From assembly GCA_903881565.1 (NCBI GenBank), contig CAIRTR010000217.1, positions 1-46,656 of the forward strand: 46,656 nt of DNA, in the 5' to 3' direction. The stretch is from Oligoflexia bacterium. Its GTDB lineage: Bacteria > Bdellovibrionota > UBA1018. This document shows, piece by piece, positions 41,066 to 46,656 of the stretch; the stretch's first letter is position 1, and each line of letters begins with the position of its first letter. Below the pieces are notes generated by a model. The model saw only the letters and a program-made list of their open reading frames with translations, was not told where the DNA came from and made no database searches. The translations under genes and the position numbers were made by a program.

Positions 41066-41127
41066 ATCCCCTACGCCCAGCCCTTACTGAGCAACTCCTC
41101 AAGCGGCGCGGGATCCTTACCCGCCGC
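41066..41127 (-). repeat. glycosyltransferase 3' end (direct repeat B, gene-proximal copy)
   Basis: This is the in-gene copy of the 62-base repeat whose orphan partner lies at 39026-39087. It includes the last 19 codons of the glycosyltransferase (counting its stop) and five bases beyond. Confidence 0.92.
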
Positions 41128-42219
41128 TGCCCAAGCCTCACGCACAACGCCCACAAACTCGCGCTGAAACCGCTCACGCGTGAAGAGTGCCGCACGTGTG
41201 CGACAGTCGGCCTCTGAAAACACCACCGCGCCCGTTTCTATTTTCTGGACCGCTTCCATGAGCGCCTCGACTGTCTGCGGAGTAAACAACACCCCTGTCT
41301 GTGGCGTCACCGTCTCACACGCGCCGCCTTCACCAAACGCGATCACAGGTGCCCCTGAAGCCATAGCTTCAACCGGCGTGATTCCAAAATCGTCTTTGCC
41401 CGGAAACACAAACGCGCGGCATTTCGAATACAAATCCGCAATCGCGGCGTTTGATAATGAACCTAAAAAATCTATGGTTGGCCCTGCAATCTTCTTAAGC
41501 GCCTTTTGTCCGGGACCTGACCCCACAATGAGCAGCGGTAACTTGAGTCGCGTAAACGCCTCAATCGCGAGATCCACGCGCTTATTGGGCGCAAACGCGC
41601 CCACCATCAAATAACATTTCCCAGGGAGTCTGGGCTTCGTAAACCTGGACTGCTCGGCAAACGGGTAAATCACCTTGGCATCGCGCCCGTAAAGTTCCCG
41701 CAATTGGCGCGCGATGTATTCACTGTTTCCCACCATCGCATCGACCCGCTCGGCAGTGCTCACGGATTTATCCCAATCTTGAAGGCGCTTGCGGACAGCT
41801 GCGGCCGCCAGGCGAACCGGAAACTTCGCTCGCCCCGGTCCAAAATAGTCTTCATACCGATCCCAGATATATCGCATCGGCGCATGTACATAAGAAACAT
41901 GAACTGCGCCCGGCGCTTTGCGAATCCCCTTCGCCACACAATGCGATGAAGAGATGACAAGATCAAACCCCGTAAGATCAAAGCGATCAATCATTTGGGG
42001 CATCAGGGGCAAGAAATAACGATAACGCTTTTCAGCCTGCGGAACCTTTTGTAGCCAGCTCTTATGAATTTTCAATGTGCTTAGAATCGGGGAAATCGCC
42101 CCGGGCACCTGAATCAGCGTAAAAAGATCACTCTTGGGAAAAAGCTCCGCGATGGCTTCGAGGACGTATTCGCCGCCGCGCATTCCGGTGAGCCAGTCAT
42201 GAACAAGTGCGACTTTCAC
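41071..42219 (-). CDS. GT4 glycosyltransferase (WbaZ-like mannosyltransferase type)
   Basis: The start is GTG 42219, overlapping the stop of the upstream epimerase gene (GTGA); it gives KVALVHDWLTGMRGGE, the usual start of this group. The protein is a GT-B fold enzyme: acceptor domain to about 190, then the donor domain with VGAFAPNKRVDLAIEAF, GSGPGQKAL and the E-x7-E motif in FPGKDDFGITPVEAMASGAPVIAF. WbaZ-like enzymes add mannose to O-antigen or capsule units; the donor is not certain. It is the last gene of the polysaccharide operon, and its 3' end is the insertion point of the AbiE island. Confidence 0.85.
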   Translation of the reverse strand: MKVALVHDWLTGMRGGEYVLEAIAELFPKSDLFTLIQVPGAISPILSTLKIHKSWLQKVPQAEKRYRYFLPLMPQMIDRFDLTGFDLVISSSHCVAKGIRKAPGAVHVSYVHAPMRYIWDRYEDYFGPGRAKFPVRLAAAAVRKRLQDWDKSVSTAERVDAMVGNSEYIARQLRELYGRDAKVIYPFAEQSRFTKPRLPGKCYLMVGAFAPNKRVDLAIEAFTRLKLPLLIVGSGPGQKALKKIAGPTIDFLGSLSNAAIADLYSKCRAFVFPGKDDFGITPVEAMASGAPVIAFGEGGACETVTPQTGVLFTPQTVEALMEAVQKIETGAVVFSEADCRTRAALFTRERFQREFVGVVREAWAAAGKDPAPLEELLSKGWA

Positions 42220-43196
42220 AAACAAGTCTTAAAATATTCGAGCGTTTTCGCCAGACCCTCTTCTAACGACACCTTGGGCTCCCAACCCAAAAGCGTGCGC
42301 GCACGCGTGATATCCGGGCAGCGTTTGCGTGGATCATCAGGACGGGCCGGCATAGAAGTCAGCGTCGAGCGAGAACCCGATAGTTTGATCACCGTTTCCG
42401 CAAACTCACGCACGGAGCGCTCCACGGGATTTCCAATGTTCACGGGATCTTTGATATTGCTCTCAAAGAGGCGCACGATTCCGTCCACTAGGTCTGTGAC
42501 ATAACAAAAACTCCGAGTCTGACTTCCATCTCCATGAATCGTCAGCGGCTTGCCCTGCAACGCTTGCATACAAAACTCAGGCACAATGCGCCCGTCATCA
42601 GGACGATTGCGAGGGCCGTAGGTATTGAAAATTCGAACCATGCCGCCATTGAGCGGCTTTGAGCAGCCCTCCGGCCAACGACCCACTCCTCGATTTGCGG
42701 TACTGACATAGGCCTCGGCAAAACGCTTCGCTTCATCATAGCAAGCGCGCGGGCCCGTTGTACTGACGTTTCCCCAATAATCTTCTTTTTGCGGATGAAC
42801 GAGTGGATCTCCATAAGTCTCAGAAGTTGAAGCGAGCAGATAGCGCGCATTATGGCGCATCGCTAGCTCCACCGTATGCTTGGTGCCCTCAGAATCCACG
42901 GCCAAAATCTCAAACGGAATTTTATCAAAATCCACAGGACTTGCAGGACACGCAAAATGAAACACCCCATGCAACCCGTGTTTTGCGAGCAACTCCAGAC
43001 GTTGCTCCGGAATCGGCTTGCACACATCCCACTCCAGAAGTCTCATGTTTGGATTCTCAAGTGCTTGCTTAAGATTCTCTTTCCGACCGGTTACAAAATT
43101 ATCGACCGCGGTAACCGCGTATCCTTTTCCAAGCAAAGTCTCAGATAAATGAGAGCCAATGAATCCTGCCCCGCCCGTAATGACAATATGTTTCAT
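42216..43196 (-). CDS. SDR sugar-nucleotide enzyme, UDP-glucuronate decarboxylase type
   Basis: The start is ATG 43196 (MKHIVITGGAGFIGSH). The Rossmann motif GGAGFIGSH is at residues 8-16. The mid-region has VDFDKIPFEILAVDSEGT, the STSETYGDP segment and the catalytic Y-x3-K in CYDEAKRFAEAYV. FNTYGPRNRPDDGRIVP and SFCYVTDLVDGIVRL follow. This layout is characteristic of UDP-glucuronic acid decarboxylases, which make UDP-xylose for polysaccharides. Length (326 aa) fits. It lies 22 bases after the Wzy-GT4 gene and overlaps the next glycosyltransferase. Confidence 0.85.
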   Translation of the reverse strand: MKHIVITGGAGFIGSHLSETLLGKGYAVTAVDNFVTGRKENLKQALENPNMRLLEWDVCKPIPEQRLELLAKHGLHGVFHFACPASPVDFDKIPFEILAVDSEGTKHTVELAMRHNARYLLASTSETYGDPLVHPQKEDYWGNVSTTGPRACYDEAKRFAEAYVSTANRGVGRWPEGCSKPLNGGMVRIFNTYGPRNRPDDGRIVPEFCMQALQGKPLTIHGDGSQTRSFCYVTDLVDGIVRLFESNIKDPVNIGNPVERSVREFAETVIKLSGSRSTLTSMPARPDDPRKRCPDITRARTLLGWEPKVSLEEGLAKTLEYFKTCL

Positions 43197-43218
43197 ATTG
43201 TTTGGAAAACTATCACAC

Positions 43219-45597
43219 TCAAAACTTAAGGTAAACTTGATCCATGGTCGCAGCCAAATTTTCGGCACTAAAACGGCTCAAAATGGCCCTTCGTGTCTCC
43301 ACAGATGTCCGAACGCCGCCCCCCACTGCCACCTGCTGCATCGCGCGCGTCCACGCATCGATATTGCGAGGATCAAGCCACACGGCCTCGGCATCTTTAA
43401 GGTCAACGAGTCCTTCACGGTGAGGAGGAATTTCTGAAACGAGCACCGGCACACCCATCGCTGCCGCTTCAACGGGCGGAAGCCCAAAACCCTCATAGAG
43501 CGAAGGAAACACCAAAGCCCCCGCTCCTTCAATAAGCGCTCGAGTCTCATGAGTAGCCACACTCCCTAACGCACAAACGCCCGGGACGTCGGCGAACTCT
43601 TTCATGCTGAGGGCGAGTTTCCACAATGCCCCTTGGGGTTGCGCCGCGCGCAGCGCGCTCTCGAGATACTTCGAATAGGCCTCCACCAGCATTCCAACAT
43701 TTTTGTGAGGTTTCGGATTTGAGAGTGCAAAAAAATACTGCCCCTTCTCCAACCCATATTTTCCCAAAACGCCAGAGATCAGTCCTTCAGTCACCGGCTC
43801 GGCAAGTGCAGAATCAATCACATTGTAGGCAATCTGAATTGATTGCGACGGGACGCCCAACCACTGAGACAGCTCAGCTTGCGAGAACTTTGAAACCGTA
43901 CAAACCTTGGCCGCTTTGCGCGCAAAGCGCTTAAGCAAGAACCGATAATACAACTTATGAAACAAGCCACCATAGGTCAGATGATTCAAATCATGAATCG
44001 TCACCACCCAAGGGCACGGCGCCCAGGCTAGACTCGAAAAGGTCGGACTATGGTAAAGATCCGCATCCAGGGATTTAAGAACCCGCGGAATCTCAATCAA
44101 CTCCGCGATCGACAAAAAAGGAGCGCGACAAAAAACCCTCGGAAAGTCGGCAAATATGGTTTGTGAAATTCTCTCCCGCATTTCCTCATTAAGTAAAAAG
44201 ACAACCTCGTATCCAAGTTCCTTCTTATCCTGGCTTGCCTGGAGGCCTTCGGCCAGAAACGTAATATAGCGGGCAAAACTGTGATGAACATGATCCACCG
44301 AGCGAGCGTCGATTACGACGCGCTTACGGACTTTTTTTTTCACAGGATCTACACTCTCACCTTGAGCACGTTCAGCCCCCAACAAGGCCCACGCCACCAT
44401 CCACATCAGCTGGTGAAGAACTTTACCTTCCGCAAAATTAGTCTGGGTCAGACCGTTGATCTGAAACACGATAAAAGCGCACAAAAGCCCCCGGCCTCGT
44501 ACATCGGCAAAAGCCTTGGTCAACCGAACCTTCCAAAACAAGACGCCCACGAACACGCACCAAGCCAACCACGAAACGGTGCCTAAAAGCCCGGTCCCAC
44601 CCATATAATCCAGGAAATTATTGTGCGCATGCCCACTGAAAACGTCCGCTCCAGCGTGTTTAGCCATCAAGTAGAAACCCGAGAGCTCGATGTTATGATG
44701 CCAGCCCACACCCGTAAAAAGACGCGCTTTGAAAAACTCAAGGTTCGCTTCCCAAAGTTCCTGTCGCGTCGCCACTCCCAAGGCGTTGTGCATGCGCGCC
44801 GAAATCACGGGATGCTGCGAAATCAACACTCCCCCCAAGACACAAGCAAACGCCAGAGGTAACGAAAGCTTCTTAGGAAGACTCCACAAGACCCAAATGA
44901 GAATTCCAAGGGGGAGCGCAATCCAAAGCGTGCGGGAGTAGGTCGCAAAGAGAACAAAAAGTCCCACCGCCGCCAACACACCAAACAGCGCTCGCATGCG
45001 ATCTGTGCGCGCCAACAAGAGGCGATCCAAACCCACGAAAAACGGAAAAATCAAAATGCTCGCTACCGAAAGATGGTGTCCAAAAAACAGCGTCGAATGA
45101 AACCGATGCTCAAGCCCCGGAATATGCTGAGGCCTTGGCCAACCCGTAAAATGCTGAGCGACTCCAATCACCGCCAATAAGGCATAAGCGCCTATCCATG
45201 CCCAAAAAACGGCCTTGCGTGATGACTCGGGCAAAGCACGAAGTGCCACCACTAACAAGAGTGGCCAAAACAGGTACCAACCCTTGGTCATCTCTTTGAA
45301 GAAAAAAACTTCCGAAACTCGCCCACCCACTTCAAGCGGCGCCCACTTTGCGATGAGAAGACTCAAAGCGCAGGACAAAAAAAGCAATCCCGAAAAGGCA
45401 AAATAACGCCGAGAAGTGGTCCGACTGAGTTCGGCTTTAAGGGTACTCCAAAGTCCAACAGGACCGCTCATCGCAAAGAGCAGCACAAGCGCGACAACGA
45501 CCGCGCCGATACTCATCGTGGCCATCGAGCCTAGCGATAAAACGGCGTAAATTCCTAAGGCCCAAGCTACGATTTGGGATCTCTTAGCCGTTAGCAA
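43219..45597 (-). CDS. O-antigen ligase/polymerase-like membrane domain fused to a GT4 glycosyltransferase
   Basis: Two proteins normally encoded separately are joined. Residues 1 to about 410 form a polytopic Wzy_C/O-antigen ligase-like membrane protein, with about ten helices and the signature loop GVGWHHN...SGHAHNNFLDYMGGTGLLG. After a basic linker (KKKVRKR, about 420) a GT4 enzyme begins with VVIDARSVD. It contains VTIHDLNHLTY, CTVSKFSQAEL, LSNPKPHKN and the donor site FPSLYEGFGLPPVEAAAMGVPVLVS. The fusion would couple sugar addition to chain ligation or polymerisation at the inner membrane. The start is probably TTG 45597, overlapping the previous stop. Confidence 0.82.
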   Translation of the reverse strand: MLTAKRSQIVAWALGIYAVLSLGSMATMSIGAVVVALVLLFAMSGPVGLWSTLKAELSRTTSRRYFAFSGLLFLSCALSLLIAKWAPLEVGGRVSEVFFFKEMTKGWYLFWPLLLVVALRALPESSRKAVFWAWIGAYALLAVIGVAQHFTGWPRPQHIPGLEHRFHSTLFFGHHLSVASILIFPFFVGLDRLLLARTDRMRALFGVLAAVGLFVLFATYSRTLWIALPLGILIWVLWSLPKKLSLPLAFACVLGGVLISQHPVISARMHNALGVATRQELWEANLEFFKARLFTGVGWHHNIELSGFYLMAKHAGADVFSGHAHNNFLDYMGGTGLLGTVSWLAWCVFVGVLFWKVRLTKAFADVRGRGLLCAFIVFQINGLTQTNFAEGKVLHQLMWMVAWALLGAERAQGESVDPVKKKVRKRVVIDARSVDHVHHSFARYITFLAEGLQASQDKKELGYEVVFLLNEEMRERISQTIFADFPRVFCRAPFLSIAELIEIPRVLKSLDADLYHSPTFSSLAWAPCPWVVTIHDLNHLTYGGLFHKLYYRFLLKRFARKAAKVCTVSKFSQAELSQWLGVPSQSIQIAYNVIDSALAEPVTEGLISGVLGKYGLEKGQYFFALSNPKPHKNVGMLVEAYSKYLESALRAAQPQGALWKLALSMKEFADVPGVCALGSVATHETRALIEGAGALVFPSLYEGFGLPPVEAAAMGVPVLVSEIPPHREGLVDLKDAEAVWLDPRNIDAWTRAMQQVAVGGGVRTSVETRRAILSRFSAENLAATMDQVYLKF

Positions 45598-46511
45598 TCA
45601 AAGACCCTTTTCTTCTTATCGTTCTTATCAGCGCCCACAATCCCGATTCGGGCCAACGAAAAATCAAATCGCACGGGATCCGTCGGATCCACTTTGCGCA
45701 GTCTTGCGGTCACTTCAAGCGCCGCTTTCCAGTCCAAGGTTTTTCGATCCGTCAGCCGCAAGTTGCGACTGATTCGCCCGACATGAACATCCAGCGGAAT
45801 CACAAGTTGTGAAGAATTCAAAAAAGATTTCAAAGATCCCTTGTTGCCGACCAGCTCCGAACCTTTCGTCCAAAGCCCTAAATCGATTCCATCGCGCCGC
45901 CCCATCCAACGCATAAGCATGCACCAACGCTTGCAGCAACTGCCATCCTGTGGGGCAGTCAAAAAATGGGATCGAGCCAAGGCAGGCTCGCGTGCTCTGA
46001 TTTCTGTGATGAGTGAATTAAGCGCCCCTTCAAAAGTGGGGTCTTGGGGCGAAAGATCACGAACGAATCGGGCTCCAAGAGAACCATACTCCGTCCACAT
46101 TCGATTCACGGTCCTAAAAAGAGCCAGGACCTCAGGGGCACGATTAAATCGATGGACAAAACCCTCAAAAGATTTCTCGGCGGCGCGCACCCCTTCTTCA
46201 TTCGAAAGGCTGCGGATAAACAGCGAGGGCGTAGCCGCGACCCGCTCAATACGCGCGAGGACATCACGAATGGAGTGCCGAATCTGCACGACATTTCCAT
46301 AGGCAAGCAGGGCGGAAATTAGGGCCACCGGCTCCTGATCCCAAGGCGACTTATACTGATGCACGAACTCTAACGGATCCGTACTCAGAAACTCCGAGCG
46401 ATGAAATCGATTCTCATTTTCTCGCAAAAATGCTTCAAGCTTAGGTGTCGAAATCTGGGGCACGCCTTTGGTCTGACACACCTCGTGAAAATAGTCAAAG
46501 GTGCTCCCCAC
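45591..46511 (-). CDS. TIGR02757 / DUF2400 family protein
   Basis: The 306-residue protein matches the TIGR02757 (DUF2400) family. Landmarks are FVHQYKSPWDQEPVALISALLAYGNV near residue 50, the GSCCKRWCMLMRWMGRRDGIDLGLW block around 190-215 and PLDVHVGRISRNLRLTDRKT near 240. The fold resembles helix-hairpin-helix DNA glycosylases, but no enzymatic activity is established. It is cytoplasmic. It overlaps the start of the Wzy-GT4 fusion gene by 7 bases, so it is the first gene of that operon, divergent from carB. Confidence 0.85.
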   Translation of the reverse strand: MGSTFDYFHEVCQTKGVPQISTPKLEAFLRENENRFHRSEFLSTDPLEFVHQYKSPWDQEPVALISALLAYGNVVQIRHSIRDVLARIERVAATPSLFIRSLSNEEGVRAAEKSFEGFVHRFNRAPEVLALFRTVNRMWTEYGSLGARFVRDLSPQDPTFEGALNSLITEIRAREPALARSHFLTAPQDGSCCKRWCMLMRWMGRRDGIDLGLWTKGSELVGNKGSLKSFLNSSQLVIPLDVHVGRISRNLRLTDRKTLDWKAALEVTARLRKVDPTDPVRFDFSLARIGIVGADKNDKKKRVFDC

Positions 46512-46604
46512 CTTTTTGTTAATACTTGCGTCATTTTCGCACCTCTCCGAAAGATCCTTGTCAAATCCAAGCCCAGGCCGGTAGAACTCTATCGGGGGAT
46601 CTGA

Positions 46605-46656
46605 GTGCCAAAAAGAACTGACATCGAAAAAATTCTCCTCATCGGAAGCGGCCAGA
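46605..46656 (+). CDS. carB: carbamoyl-phosphate synthase large subunit, 5' end only
   Basis: The last 52 bases open with GTG 46605 behind a GGGGGA site and read VPKRTDIEKILLIGSGQ. CarB proteins begin MPKRTDI-x-x-IL-I-G-x-GP, so this is the start of carB running off the right edge. The usual next step is the first ATP-grasp domain. CarB makes carbamoyl phosphate for arginine and pyrimidine synthesis. It is divergent from the TIGR02757 gene, with 93 bases between the starts. Confidence 0.8.
   Translation, partial: MPKRTDIEKILLIGSGQ

Noticed and set aside
1-46656. tRNA or rRNA genes, integrase or prophage genes
   Set aside because: None recognised on either strand by reading; a covariance-model or profile search could not be run, so a divergent tRNA or small RNA could be missed.

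Overview
The window reads as chromosomal DNA of a free-living or predatory Gram-negative bacterium of the Bdellovibrionota / delta-like group. I infer this from an Agl-Glt type gliding-motility operon, a GlrK-QseG-GlrR type two-component operon, many lipoprotein and outer-membrane barrel genes, and roughly balanced base composition. No rRNA, tRNA or CRISPR array was seen. The species cannot be named from sequence alone.

Layout. 1-4.6 kb: a DUF1566-like fragment at the left edge, a hypothetical gene, a secreted DUF3465-like protein, ribonuclease D, a GlpT-like MFS transporter and a small outer-membrane protein. 4.9-5.9 kb: a secreted cysteine-containing protein. 5.97-8.23 kb: an accessory island with an IS element (inverted repeats found) and an N-terminally deleted DUF4143 ATPase. 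It is bounded on both sides by copies of the 3' end of the adjacent htrA gene. 8.2-15.5 kb: htrA, ychJ, cyaY-grxC, three tandem related lipoproteins, infA, a GT87 mannosyltransferase-like protein, ssb and ric (ytfE). 15.5-15.8 kb: a 47-codon ORF with an exceptionally long Shine-Dalgarno sequence, flanked by inverted repeats. 15.9-26.5 kb: ten tightly overlapping minus-strand genes forming the gliding machine (VWA lipoprotein, TolQ/ExbB, two ExbD, TPR proteins, CglF-like, AgmX/PglI-domain protein, outer-membrane barrel). 26.7-30.7 kb: a degenerate kinase-like protein and the glrK-qseG-glrR-like operon. 30.8-39.0 kb: envelope proteins, including two paralogous lipoproteins made of Ig-like modules plus a seven-bladed kelch-type propeller. 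39.0-41.1 kb: an AbiEi/AbiEii toxin-antitoxin island, again bounded by copies of the 3' end of the adjacent gene. 41.1-46.5 kb: a polysaccharide operon (TIGR02757 protein, Wzy-GT4 fusion, UDP-glucuronate decarboxylase-like enzyme, GT4). 46.6 kb: the divergent start of carB.

The most unusual observation is that two unrelated small cargo islands, neither with an integrase, share one architecture. In the transcribed direction each runs: host gene 3' end, inverted-repeat promoter, toxin- or defence-type cargo, then an orphan second copy of the host gene's last 50-60 bp. The orphan copies are about 79% (htrA) and 92% (glycosyltransferase) identical by hand alignment. This suggests a cassette that lands at protein-gene 3' ends and supplies a replacement end. 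A second notable signal is an almost perfect 36-nt palindrome that buries the ribosome binding site and start codon of the outer-membrane gene at 31970.

The gliding operon, the two-component operon beside it and the large Ig-kelch lipoproteins form a surface-locomotion and envelope block. The 41-46.5 kb operon probably makes a surface polysaccharide.
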